DNA of 38,432 bases from Xanthobacteraceae bacterium (GTDB lineage: Bacteria; Pseudomonadota; Alphaproteobacteria; Rhizobiales; Xanthobacteraceae). Shown here in pieces: positions 24,858 to 32,512 of the stretch (positions are counted from its first letter, which is position 1; each line of letters begins with the position of its first letter). The notes below the pieces were generated by a model, which did no database searches, was not told the DNA's origin, and was given only the letters and a program-made list of their open reading frames with translations. The stretch covers positions 1 through 38,432 of the forward strand of contig JAIESR010000088.1 in NCBI GenBank assembly GCA_019745775.1. Direction: 5' to 3'. The position numbers and the translations under genes were made by a program.

Positions 24858-25862
24858 ATGAGGGCGCTGCTGCTGCGCCAGCACGGAGGTCTCGAAAATC
24901 TCGAAGTAGTGACCGACAAGCCGATCCCGCAGGCGATCGATGGTCACGTCGTCATCCGCGTCCGCGCTTCCTCCTTCAATTACCACGACGTTTTCACCAT
25001 GCGCGGCATGCCCGGCATCAAGGTGCCGCTGCCGGTTGTCATCGGCCTCGACATGGCCGGCGAGATTTCCGAAGTCGGACCGGGCGTCACCGGCTGGAAG
25101 CCCGGCGACCGCGTGCTGGTCAATCCCGTCAACAAGACGAAGGGCCTGATGGGCGAGATGCTCGACGGCGGCATGGCGGAGTACTGCCTGGTCGCCGCTG
25201 ATCAGCTGGTCGCCATGCCGTCGGGCGTGACCTTCGAAGAGGCGGCCTCGCTGCCGGTCGCCTACGGCACCGCGCACCGCATGATCGTCACCCACAACAC
25301 CATCAAGAAGGGCGACAAGGTCATCATCCTCGGCGCCTCCGGCGGCGTCGGCACCGGCTGTGTGATCCTGTGCAAGCTGTTCGGCGCGGAGGTGATCTCC
25401 TGCACGTCGAGCCCGGAAAAGGTGGAGGCGCTCAAGAAGCTCGGCTCCGACGAGGTGCTCAACATCAAGGACACCGACTTTTCGAAATGGGCGGTCGAAA
25501 AATACGGTAAGCCGCAGCGCCGCACCTACGACGGCGGCGTCGACGTGGTGATCAATTTCACCGGCGGCGACACCTGGCATCCGTCGCTGCGCTGCCTCAA
25601 GCGCGGCGGCAAGCTCCTGGTGTGCGGCGCCACCGCCGGCTACGACCCGAAAGAGGATCTGCGCTACGTGTGGAGCTTCGAACTCAACATCATGGGCTCC
25701 AACAGCTTCTACGACGAGGACCTCAAGGGCCTGATGGCGCTGATCGCCGAGGGCAAGATGAAGCCGGTCATCGACAAGGTGCTGCCGCTCGAGCAGGCGC
25801 GCGAAGGGTTGCGGCTGATCCAAGATCGCGAGGTCATCGGCAAGGTGGTGGTGGCGCCGTGA
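24858..25862 (+). CDS. Zinc-free MDR-family (quinone oxidoreductase-like) dehydrogenase
   Basis: A medium-chain dehydrogenase/reductase of about 334 residues, starting MRALLLRQHGG. GTG codons at 24837 (overlapping the previous stop as GTGA) and 24846 are alternative starts. The NAD(P)-binding motif is GASGGVGTG near residue 165. The first zinc ligand of alcohol dehydrogenases is replaced (SFNYHDVF rather than Cys-x-x-Asp), and no structural four-cysteine lobe is visible (NPVNKTKGLMGEML). A zinc-independent quinone oxidoreductase or enoyl reductase role is therefore more likely than alcohol oxidation. It is immediately downstream of the thiol dioxygenase, probably in the same transcript, and could reduce an enoyl or carbonyl intermediate. 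A repeat separates it from the PaaI thioesterase gene. Confidence 0.85.
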   Translation: MRALLLRQHGGLENLEVVTDKPIPQAIDGHVVIRVRASSFNYHDVFTMRGMPGIKVPLPVVIGLDMAGEISEVGPGVTGWKPGDRVLVNPVNKTKGLMGEMLDGGMAEYCLVAADQLVAMPSGVTFEEAASLPVAYGTAHRMIVTHNTIKKGDKVIILGASGGVGTGCVILCKLFGAEVISCTSSPEKVEALKKLGSDEVLNIKDTDFSKWAVEKYGKPQRRTYDGGVDVVINFTGGDTWHPSLRCLKRGGKLLVCGATAGYDPKEDLRYVWSFELNIMGSNSFYDEDLKGLMALIAEGKMKPVIDKVLPLEQAREGLRLIQDREVIGKVVVAP

Positions 25863-25903
25863 TTGACTTCGCTCGCGCCGGGGGCGCGGGCCGCAGTTAT
25901 TGT

Positions 25904-26056
25904 GCCCTCTCCCCTTGAGGGAGAGGGCTACTCAGACTCTCAGCAAAGGGGATTGGGTGAGGGGTTGCTTCGTGAAATGCTTCTTGCGAAGAGCACCCCT
26001 CACCCCAACGCGTGCGTGGGTTCTTTCTTGAGCCCTCTCCCTCAAGGGGAGAGGGC
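25904..26056. repeat. GCCCTCTCCC-type palindromic repeat
   Basis: Perfect 26-bp arms (25904-25929 and 26031-26056) begin and end GCCCTCTCCCCTTGAGG and its complement. They enclose a second inverted pair, GGGTGAGGGGTTGC and GCACCCCTCACCC, which flanks a CTTCTTGCGAAG-like centre. It fills the gap between the MDR and PaaI genes and could reduce read-through between them. Confidence 0.88.
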
Positions 26057-26108
26057 GTAGTAACGGTCGGCGCGGTTCGCGGCCGCGGTTCTCAGGAGTA
26101 GATTTTTC

Positions 26109-26534
26109 ATGTCCGACGACATTCTCGAAAAGGCGCAGGCCTCGATCACGCGCGGCCCCTACCACCAGTGGCTCGGGCTGAAGGTCACGGCCGTGCATGA
26201 CGACGGCATCGAACTCACCGCCACCTGGCGCGAGGAATGGGTGGTCAACCCGGAGCGGCGCTACACCCACGGCGGCATCCTCGCGGCGCTGGTCGATCTC
26301 GCGGCCGACTGGGCGATGTTCAAGAAGCTCGGCCGTCCGGTGCCGACCATCGACCTGCGCGTCGACTACCATGCGGCGGCGATGCCGGGCGACATCACGG
26401 CGAAAGGCAAGGTGGTGCGCCAGGGCGGGCAGTTCTCCTGCGCCGAAGCCTTTCTCTACGACAAGGACGGCAAGCTCCTGGCCTCTGGCCGCGGCACTTA
26501 CTTTACCGCGCCACCGCCGCCCCCCAAGGGCTGA
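26109..26534 (+). CDS. PaaI-type hotdog-fold thioesterase
   Basis: A 141-residue hotdog thioesterase of the PaaI/YdiI-like group. The motif YTHGGILAALVDLAADWAMF contains the HGG turn and the acidic residue on the long helix expected of this family. The strand VPTIDLRVDYHAAAMPGDI follows as usual. It hydrolyses an acyl-CoA, often an aromatic or hydroxylated one, in the cytoplasm. An AGGAG site lies about ten bases before the ATG. It ends 14 bases before the acyl-CoA synthetase, so the two form a pair, echoing the ligase-thioesterase pair at 4064-6090 but with a different thioesterase subfamily. The substrate is not known. Confidence 0.87.
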   Translation: MSDDILEKAQASITRGPYHQWLGLKVTAVHDDGIELTATWREEWVVNPERRYTHGGILAALVDLAADWAMFKKLGRPVPTIDLRVDYHAAAMPGDITAKGKVVRQGGQFSCAEAFLYDKDGKLLASGRGTYFTAPPPPPKG

Positions 26535-26548
26535 TATAAACCGCGCCG

Positions 26549-28066
26549 ATGGCGAGCTTCACCAATCTCGGCGACCTGATCGTTCGCGACCGCGACATGT
26601 CGAAGGTCGCGGTGATCGATCTCGGCGGCGAGGAATCGCCGCGCGAGTTCAGCTATCGCGCGCTCGACGCGATGGCGAACGGCGTTGCGCGCGCGCTCAC
26701 CAAGCGCGGTTTCGCCCGCGGCGACCGGATCGCCATCCTCTCCGCCAACCGCGCCGAATACCTCGCGGCTTATTACGGCATCATGCGCGCCGGCTTCGTG
26801 GCGGTGCCGGTGAACTTCAAGTTCCCGCAGCAGACGATCCATCTCATCATCAGGGATTCCGGCGCCAAGCTCGTGTTCTGCGATCCGCCGCGGCGCAAGG
26901 ACTGCCCGGACGGGCTTCCGGTCGTGACGTTCGGCGGTAAGGGCGCGGTAGGTTTTGACGCATTCCTCGACAACGGTCCGTTTGATGCAGTTGTGCCGGC
27001 GCAGGGCGAGCCCGCGATGTTCCTCTACACCTCGGGCTCGACCGGCACGCCCAAGGGCGTCGTGCTCTCGCACCTGAGCCACCTCTGGGTGGTGAACGCG
27101 CGGCTCGCGCCCGGGCTCGACAAGCATCGCTACCTGATCGCCGCGCCGCTCTATCACATGAATGCGCTGGCGCTGTCGAAGCTCGCCTGCGCCGCGCACG
27201 CCACCATCGTGCTGCTGCCGCAGTTCACCGCGCGCGGCTATATCGCCGCGATCGAACGCTACCGCGCCACCTGGCTCACCGCGGTGCCGCCGATGATGGC
27301 GATGATGCTGCGCGAGAGCGACCTGATGGCGGCCACGGATTTCGCCAGCGTGCAGTTCGTGCGCATGGGCTCGGCGCCGGTGAGCCAGAGCCTGATGCAG
27401 GCGATCCATCGCGCGCTGCCGAAGGCCGCGGTGACGAACGCCTACGGCACCACGGAGGCGGGGCCGGTGGTGTTCGGCCCGCATCCGAAAGGATTGCCGC
27501 AGCCGGAGATGTCGGTCGGCTATCCGCATCCGCAGGTGCAGCTGCGCCTGGTCGACGGCGACAACCGCGATGCCGTGCAGGGCGTGCTCGAGATGAAATG
27601 CCCGGCTGTCATGAACGGCTATCACAACCGCCCGGACGTGCCGCCGCCGATCACCGCCGACGGCTACTACGTCACCGGCGACGTGTTCCGTCGCGACGAG
27701 AACGGTTTCCACTATTTCGTCGGCCGCACCGACGACATGTTCGTGTCCGGCGGCGAGAACATCTACCCGGCCGACGTCGAGCGCATGCTCGAGCGCCACC
27801 CCGGCGTCGCGCAAGCGGCGGTGGTGCCGGTCGAGGACGATATCAAGGGCACCAAGCCGGTCGCTTTCGTGATTCCGAAGACAGGGCAGTCGCCGAGCGA
27901 GGACGAGATCAAGAAATTCGCGCTCGCCAACGCGCCGGCCTACCAGCATCCGCGCTCGGTCTGGTTCGTGGACGAACTGCCGCTGGCGTCGACCAACAAG
28001 GTCGACCGCAACCAGCTGATGCGCACGGCGGCCGAGCGCGTGAAGTCGATGCAGGGTGCATCGTGA
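26549..28066 (+). CDS. AMP-forming acyl-CoA synthetase
   Basis: A 505-residue adenylate-forming enzyme. The phosphate-binding loop YTSGSTGTPKG is at about 160-170. NAYGTTEAGP and FVGRTDDMFVSGGENIYPADVE follow, and the C-terminal catalytic Lys is near residue 484 (STNKVDRNQL). The GGENIYP form is typical of fatty, cinnamic or propionate-like carboxylate synthetases rather than benzoate-CoA ligase (KVSGMWVSPFEVE in the other ligase here). It would activate a carboxylic acid to its CoA ester. It follows the PaaI gene closely and ends the plus-strand set with the thiol dioxygenase and MDR reductase. The ribosome site before the ATG at 26549 is weak. Substrate is unknown. Confidence 0.9.
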   Translation: MASFTNLGDLIVRDRDMSKVAVIDLGGEESPREFSYRALDAMANGVARALTKRGFARGDRIAILSANRAEYLAAYYGIMRAGFVAVPVNFKFPQQTIHLIIRDSGAKLVFCDPPRRKDCPDGLPVVTFGGKGAVGFDAFLDNGPFDAVVPAQGEPAMFLYTSGSTGTPKGVVLSHLSHLWVVNARLAPGLDKHRYLIAAPLYHMNALALSKLACAAHATIVLLPQFTARGYIAAIERYRATWLTAVPPMMAMMLRESDLMAATDFASVQFVRMGSAPVSQSLMQAIHRALPKAAVTNAYGTTEAGPVVFGPHPKGLPQPEMSVGYPHPQVQLRLVDGDNRDAVQGVLEMKCPAVMNGYHNRPDVPPPITADGYYVTGDVFRRDENGFHYFVGRTDDMFVSGGENIYPADVERMLERHPGVAQAAVVPVEDDIKGTKPVAFVIPKTGQSPSEDEIKKFALANAPAYQHPRSVWFVDELPLASTNKVDRNQLMRTAAERVKSMQGAS

Positions 28067-28108
28067 GCGCGTGTTGCGTGAAGCGAAGCCGCAGCGGCAG
28101 CGGGCTCC

Positions 28109-28127
28109 CTCTCCCCGGAGGGGAGAG
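28109..28127. terminator. Short GC hairpin between convergent genes
   Basis: CTCTCCCC and GGGGAGAG form a perfect 8-bp stem around GGA in the 91-base gap between the converging synthetase and Bug genes. There is no T-run, so it is either a weak transcript end or a remnant of the GCCCTCTCCC repeat family. Confidence 0.35.
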
Positions 28128-28157
28128 CGCAGACCGAGCGCGTTGCGCCGTCTTGCT

Positions 28158-29138
28158 CTACTTCAGCCCCGCCGTTGCCAGCACCGGACGCCAGCGCTCG
28201 TCCTCTTCCTTGAGGAAGGCGCGCATCCTGTCCGGGCTTGAATCGATGATCGGCTCGAGGCCCTGGTCGGTCAGCGCCTTCTGCATCGCCGGGTCCTGCA
28301 TCAGCTTGTGGGTCGCCTGATAGACCTGCTCGATGATCGGCTTCGGCGTACCGGCCGGCGCCAGCAGCCCCGTGAACAGCGTCGCCACCATGTTCGGCAG
28401 CCCGGCTTCGACCGCGGTCGGGAAATTCGGCGCCCCTTTGAGCCGATCGGCCGACGTCACCGCGAGGATGCGCACCTTGCCTGATTCATGCAACTGCAAC
28501 AGCTGGCCCGTGATGTTGATCGTCCCGTACTGCACGGCGCCGCCGACCAGATCGTTGATGCTCGGGCCCGCGCCTTTGTAGGGCACGTGCACGATCTTCG
28601 GCGCATCGATCAGATGCTTGAACAGCTCGCCGGCAAGGTGGGTCATGGTGCCGGCGCCTGCGGAGCCGTAGGAGAGGTTGCCCTGGTTGGCCTTGGCGTA
28701 GGCGATGAACTCCTTGAGGGTCTTTGCCGGCACGCTCGGATTCAGGATGATGCCGCTCGCCGACACCGCCAGGATCGAGATTGGTTCGAAATCCTTGGTG
28801 GCGTTGTATTGGATCTTCGGCATGATCGCCGGGTTGATCACCATGGTCGAGGTGTTGCACAGCCCGAGCGTATAGCCGTCGGGCTTCGAGCGGGCGACGT
28901 CAGTCATGCCGATGGTGCCGCCGGCGCCGCCGATATTCTCCACCACGATAGTGCCGAGAAGCGGCTTGATCCGCTCGGCGAACTGGCGCGCGACGGCGTC
29001 GACCACGCCGCCGGCGGCGAACGGAACCACCAGCCGGATCGGCCGCTCCGGATACTTCGCCTGCGCGAACGCCGGCACCGGCGCCAGCGCCGATGCCGAA
29101 AGCGCAAGGCCGCCGCCGAGGATTTCACGTCTGTTCAT
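28158..29138 (-). CDS. Bug/TctC-type periplasmic receptor
   Basis: A 326-residue receptor. It starts MNRREILGGGLALSASALAP; the Arg-Arg pair near the N-terminus before a glycine-rich hydrophobic stretch suggests Tat export, and cleavage is likely at AFAQ. The mature part opens YPERPIRLVVPFAAGGVVDAV and includes the usual GAGTMTHLAGELFKH and VPYKGAGPSINDL segments. ATG at 29138 is preferred, with GGAG seven bases upstream; an adjacent TTG at 29141 is less likely. It is divergent from the VOC protein and convergent with the acyl-CoA synthetase. Ligand unknown. Confidence 0.92.
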   Translation of the reverse strand: MNRREILGGGLALSASALAPVPAFAQAKYPERPIRLVVPFAAGGVVDAVARQFAERIKPLLGTIVVENIGGAGGTIGMTDVARSKPDGYTLGLCNTSTMVINPAIMPKIQYNATKDFEPISILAVSASGIILNPSVPAKTLKEFIAYAKANQGNLSYGSAGAGTMTHLAGELFKHLIDAPKIVHVPYKGAGPSINDLVGGAVQYGTINITGQLLQLHESGKVRILAVTSADRLKGAPNFPTAVEAGLPNMVATLFTGLLAPAGTPKPIIEQVYQATHKLMQDPAMQKALTDQGLEPIIDSSPDRMRAFLKEEDERWRPVLATAGLK

Positions 29139-29166
29139 CAATCCGCTCCGAATTCACGCCGATCTG

Positions 29167-29179
29167 TTAGACAATCTAA
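29167..29179. promoter_or_regulatory. TTAGA-CAA-TCTAA palindrome in the divergent spacer
   Basis: TTAGACAATCTAA has perfect 5-bp arms around CAA, in the AT-rich 102-base gap between the Bug and VOC genes. A second inverted pair, CTTGT and ACAAG, spans 29199-29220. These may be operator sites for a regulator encoded elsewhere. Evidence is symmetry and location only. Confidence 0.35.
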
Positions 29180-29240
29180 TCACGCGATCCAGCGATGTCT
29201 TGTAGGATGGTTAGGACAAGCAACGATTGAATGGCTCAAA

Positions 29241-30149
29241 ATGTCGCAAACGACACAAATCGATCGCCAACTGCCGCTGGGCGATGAGATTTTTCTCGAT
29301 CATGTGGGTCATTTCGTGCGCGATCCGCAGGCCGCTGCGGCAGCGCTGGTGCGCGCCGGCTTTGCGCCGACGCCCGTGTCGGTGCAGGTCGCGCCCGACG
29401 GCGGCCCGACCGGGACCGGCAATGTTTGCGCGATGATGACGCGCGGCTACTTGGAAGTGCTGTTCAAGACCGCCGACACGCCGCTCGGACGCGAGTTCGA
29501 GGCGGCGCTGGTGCGGCATTCGGGCGTCCAGCTCGCCGCTTTCGCGGTCGCCGACGCCAATGCCTGGCACCGGCGGCTCGGCGAGGCGGGCTTCCGGACG
29601 CGGCCGATCGCGCCGTTCAAGCGACCGGTGGGGACCGAGACCGGCACCGACACCGCGTCGTTCACGGTGGCGCGCGTCGAGCCCGGCGAGATGGCGGAAG
29701 GCCGCATCCAGATGCTGACGCATCACACCGAGGGTGCGGTGTGGCAGAAGCGGTGGCTCGATCATCCGAACGGCGCGCGCGGGCTTGCGACCCTCGCGAT
29801 CGTGGTGGCGAACGTAGACGAAGCGGCGGCGCGCTATGCGCGCTTTGTAAGTCGGCCTGTTGTGCGAACGCGGGGAGGGGCGGCCGTGGTGCTCGACCGC
29901 GGCCGGATCGATCTCGTCACACGGGATGCCTTCGCCGCGGCGCTGCCCGAAGTCGACATTCCTTCGCTGCCGTTCATGGCGGGATACGGCGTCACGATGC
30001 GACTGCTCGATGCCGTCGAGCTGGCGTTGCGCAGCCGCGGCCTAGCCTCGCGCCGCGCCGGCGATGTGCTGGTCGTGCCGTTTCCGGAGGAACTGGGGCA
30101 GGGGACGTGGCTGTTCAGCGAGGACAGCCAGGCTTCGGTGTTCGGCTAG
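29241..30149 (+). CDS. VOC/glyoxalase-like domain protein
   Basis: A 302-residue protein with paired beta-alpha-beta-beta-beta modules of the vicinal oxygen chelate type. The N-terminal FLDHVGHFVRDPQAAAAALV module and the later ARGLATLAIVVANVDEAAARYARF module are recognisable. Metal ligands cannot be assigned with confidence, and the protein resembles the glyoxalase-like (PF13468) group whose activity is often unknown. Ring-cleavage dioxygenase, isomerase and resistance functions exist within the fold. The ATG at 29241 has no strong ribosome site; upstream extension overlaps the antisense of the Bug gene and is not credible. It is divergent from a Bug receptor. Confidence 0.72.
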   Translation: MSQTTQIDRQLPLGDEIFLDHVGHFVRDPQAAAAALVRAGFAPTPVSVQVAPDGGPTGTGNVCAMMTRGYLEVLFKTADTPLGREFEAALVRHSGVQLAAFAVADANAWHRRLGEAGFRTRPIAPFKRPVGTETGTDTASFTVARVEPGEMAEGRIQMLTHHTEGAVWQKRWLDHPNGARGLATLAIVVANVDEAAARYARFVSRPVVRTRGGAAVVLDRGRIDLVTRDAFAAALPEVDIPSLPFMAGYGVTMRLLDAVELALRSRGLASRRAGDVLVVPFPEELGQGTWLFSEDSQASVFG

Positions 30150-30159
30150 CTAGCGTCGG

Positions 30160-30444
30160 CTACGCTGCCGTCCTTGCTATTTGGACGCGGACCGACAGAC
30201 CCGCACGAGTCGCCAGATTAATCAGTGCATCAAGACTGAACTTGTTGATGCGCCCTTGCAGCAGATCGTTCATTCGCGGTTGGGTCAATCCCAGCCGCTT
30301 GGCGGCAGCTGCTTGCGTCACGTCCCAGGCTGCCACGCTCTCACGAATGGCATTCATCATCTCAGCGCGCGCTTTCATGTTTGCCGCGGCAGACCGCGAC
30401 AGCTCGATCGCATCCCAGACATTGGCGAAACGACGTCTTTTCAT
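30160..30444 (-). CDS. HigA-like XRE-family antitoxin
   Basis: A 94-residue helix-turn-helix protein. The DNA-binding helices are within about residues 43-62 (TQAAAAKRLGLTQPRMNDLL), of the HigA/HTH_37 type. Its start overlaps the stop of the upstream toxin gene by four bases (ATGA), the usual toxin-first HigBA arrangement. It should neutralise the toxin and repress the shared promoter through the palindrome at 30775-30792. The DNA is less GC-rich than its surroundings, which fits a mobile module. Confidence 0.88.
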   Translation of the reverse strand: MKRRRFANVWDAIELSRSAAANMKARAEMMNAIRESVAAWDVTQAAAAKRLGLTQPRMNDLLQGRINKFSLDALINLATRAGLSVRVQIARTAA

Positions 30445-30770
30445 TGCGCCACTCCGCGCCTCAATCGTTTGAACCTTGCCTGAGCGAGAGCAATGTCACG
30501 CTTCGATGTCTGCTGCGTCTTTTTCTGAAAGGCATGCAGCACGAAGACGGCCTCTGCGAAGTTTGCGATATATGCGACCCGGAACGCGCCAGATGCATCA
30601 CGAATACGGATCTCTTTCACGCCCGGACCGACACCCGTCATCGGTTTCCAGTCATCGGGCTCGTGACCGCGTTGGACGCGATCAAGCTGGAAGCCGGCGT
30701 TGCGGCGTGGCCGCTCCGGAAACTCGCGCAAGCGGTCCAGCGAATCTCCGAGAAACACAACTGGTTTCAT
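30441..30770 (-). CDS. HigB-like toxin (RelE/ParE superfamily, Gp49-like)
   Basis: A 109-residue toxin of the phage-derived Gp49-like/HigB group. The start MKPVVFLGDSLDRLREFP and the core VKEIRIRDASGAFRVAYIANF, then VFVLHAFQKKTQQT, match the RelE-like fold. Conserved Arg and Lys residues in the core and FQKKT end are expected to bind RNA. The likely action is ribosome-dependent mRNA cleavage. It precedes and overlaps the antitoxin gene. A strong promoter lies only two bases before the ATG. Confidence 0.88.
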   Translation of the reverse strand: MKPVVFLGDSLDRLREFPERPRRNAGFQLDRVQRGHEPDDWKPMTGVGPGVKEIRIRDASGAFRVAYIANFAEAVFVLHAFQKKTQQTSKRDIALAQARFKRLRRGVAQ

Positions 30771-30772
30771 CT

Positions 30773-30801
30773 CTTATATCGAAACTGATATAGACAGTCA
30801 A
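30773..30801 (-). promoter_or_regulatory. HigBA promoter with overlapping operator
   Basis: On the minus strand TTGACT (30796-30801) and TATAAG (30773-30778) are separated by exactly 17 bases, each matching five of six sigma70 consensus positions. An inverted repeat, TATATC and GATATA with a 6-base centre (30775-30792), overlaps the -10 element and spacer, suiting autorepression by the antitoxin. The -10 element ends two bases before the toxin ATG, so the transcript would be leaderless or start even further in. Confidence 0.6.
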
Positions 30802-30833
30802 CCTCGCAGTCGCACCTCGCGGCTGCAGCCGTA

Positions 30834-31850
30834 CTACTTCGACAAAATCCCGCGCAGCCGCTCCGTCACCGTCGCCGGCGTCGCGTAGATGTCGGCGATC
30901 AGCTTTTGCGCCGCTTCGCCGTTCGTGGGATCGAGGTCGTCGCCGAAGGTCTTGACCGCCTCTGCCCGCAAGTCCTTGTCCCTGAGCGCTTCCGCGAACG
31001 CCTTGCGCAGCTCGGCTGTACGCTCGGCGGGCATGCCGGGCGGGCCGAAGAACGGCTTGTTGAGCGAGAGCGGGCCGAACATCATGATCATCATCCGCCG
31101 GGTCGCGTCGTCCTTGGCGAAATCGAGCGCCAGCGGCGCGTCGATCTTCGGGTTCTTCTCGAGCGCGAGTTGAAGCAGGTACGTGACCTTCCTGTCGCGC
31201 ACCCAGTCCGGCCTGGTGCTGTTGAGGCTCGACCAGCCCCAGCCGCAACGGCCGTCGACCTCGCCACGCTCGATCGCGATGATCGTCTCCTGCGAGCCGA
31301 GATAGCCGGTGATGACCTTGAATTTCGTGCCCATCACCTCGTTGAGGAAGATCGGATAGATGTCGGTCGACGAGCCGGCGCCGGTGCCGGCGACGTTCAT
31401 CGGCGTTGCGATCACGTCCTGGATGGTCTTGAATTTCGACGCATGCCAGGCGAGGCAGAGCGTCACGTCCTTGTCCATCGCCGCGATCATGGTGAAATCG
31501 GTCATGCGGTAGTCGATCTTGCGCTTGCCGATCAGCGGCTCGATGATCGGCCCGGGCGCCACCGTTCCGAGCACGGTGCCGTCACGCGGCGCGACCTTGT
31601 TCATGTGGTCGATCATGCGGATGCCGCCGGCGCCGGGCATCAGCTGCGCCACCACGTTGGGGTTGCCCGGGATGTATTTGCCGAGATAGCGCGCCATCAC
31701 GCGCGCGCCGATGTCGATACCCCCGCCGGCGGTGCCGGCGACCAGCAGCGTGACGGTCTTGCCCTTGAAGAAATCCTGCGCAGAGGAGGGCGTCTGGCCT
31801 GCCAGGACGACGGCAGCGATCGCAAGCGCGCGGGGGAGCATAGGAGCCAT
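30834..31850 (-). CDS. Bug/TctC-type periplasmic receptor
   Basis: A 338-residue receptor with a signal peptide (MAPMLPRALAIAAVVLAG, cleavage near SSAQ). The mature start DFFKGKTVTLLVAGTAGGG resembles the receptor at 7552-8652 (FYAGKTVTLVVGYSAGGG), including the later KYIPGNPNVVAQLMPGAGG. These two form a subfamily distinct from the other three here. The ATG at 31850 lies two bases after the stop of the racemase-fold gene, so it is the last gene of a tight minus-strand operon. ATG at 31841 is an alternative. The racemase and MmgE neighbours suggest a hydroxy or branched carboxylate ligand, as inference. Confidence 0.92.
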   Translation of the reverse strand: MAPMLPRALAIAAVVLAGQTPSSAQDFFKGKTVTLLVAGTAGGGIDIGARVMARYLGKYIPGNPNVVAQLMPGAGGIRMIDHMNKVAPRDGTVLGTVAPGPIIEPLIGKRKIDYRMTDFTMIAAMDKDVTLCLAWHASKFKTIQDVIATPMNVAGTGAGSSTDIYPIFLNEVMGTKFKVITGYLGSQETIIAIERGEVDGRCGWGWSSLNSTRPDWVRDRKVTYLLQLALEKNPKIDAPLALDFAKDDATRRMMIMMFGPLSLNKPFFGPPGMPAERTAELRKAFAEALRDKDLRAEAVKTFGDDLDPTNGEAAQKLIADIYATPATVTERLRGILSK

Positions 31851-31852
31851 CG

Positions 31853-32509
31853 TTATGCGTCCAGGAGCTTGCGCAGGCGCGTCACCGCGCATTCGCCGCT
31901 GGTCAGCGTTTTCTTGGCGAGCGCCGGCGGCATCTTCGCGCGAGCCGGCGCCATCGAGATCATGCTGAGCACGATGGTGTCGAAATCGCCGGCGGCCGCC
32001 GCCTGCTCGGCGATCAGGCGGTCGTGCCGGTCGCTGTCGCCGGCGTTGAGCGCGTCGCGCGCGCCTTCGACCCAGATATCCTTGATCGTGGGGGTCTTGC
32101 CGGCGCGCTTCGCCGAGGCGTCGAGCGTCGCGCGGACCACCGGCATGGCGCGCTTTTGCGTGGACACCACCAGGATCGAGCCGCCGCGCGCCACCGCCTC
32201 GTCCATCATGCCCTCCTCGATGCGCAGCACCGGCACCGTGATGCCCTTGCGGCCTTCCTCCACCGCCGGGCCGAAGGTCGAGCCCGAGAACACGATGCCG
32301 TCGGCGCCGCTCGCCTCGCAGTGCCGGAACAGGTTGGCGACCCGCGCATAGAGGCCGGGCGTCAGCTCGCCATTGGCGCCGACGTCGGCATAGAGCGACT
32401 CGTCGAGCAGGTTGACGATCTGCGCTTCGCGCCACAGCGTCTTGAACGCTTCGTCGACCGGCGGCAGCGCGAGCGGCGTGGGGTGAACCAGGAAGATGCG
32501 CTTGGGCAT
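31853..32509 (-). CDS. Asp/Glu racemase-fold protein lacking the usual catalytic cysteines
   Basis: A 218-residue protein of the aspartate/glutamate/hydantoin racemase superfamily. This superfamily also includes arylmalonate decarboxylase and maleate isomerase. The strand ends that normally carry the catalytic cysteines read GIVFSGSTFGP and IVLSMISMAPA, so both positions appear to have Gly/Ser or Ser/Met instead of Cys. The only cysteines are in FRHCEASGADG and SGECAVTR, which do not align with the active site. It may be a non-racemase member. It begins three bases after the MmgE/PrpD stop and ends two bases before the Bug start, so it belongs to that operon. Confidence 0.75.
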   Translation of the reverse strand: MPKRIFLVHPTPLALPPVDEAFKTLWREAQIVNLLDESLYADVGANGELTPGLYARVANLFRHCEASGADGIVFSGSTFGPAVEEGRKGITVPVLRIEEGMMDEAVARGGSILVVSTQKRAMPVVRATLDASAKRAGKTPTIKDIWVEGARDALNAGDSDRHDRLIAEQAAAAGDFDTIVLSMISMAPARAKMPPALAKKTLTSGECAVTRLRKLLDA

Positions 32510-32512
32510 GGT

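Noticed and set aside
25904-26056. Insertion sequence or miniature transposon
   Set aside because: Perfect terminal inverted arms are present, but no target-site duplication is evident and no transposase is nearby. It fits the local palindromic repeat families better.
28488-29240. Longer start of the VOC protein
   Set aside because: The upstream frame overlaps the opposite-strand Bug gene. Recognisable protein sequence begins at 29241.
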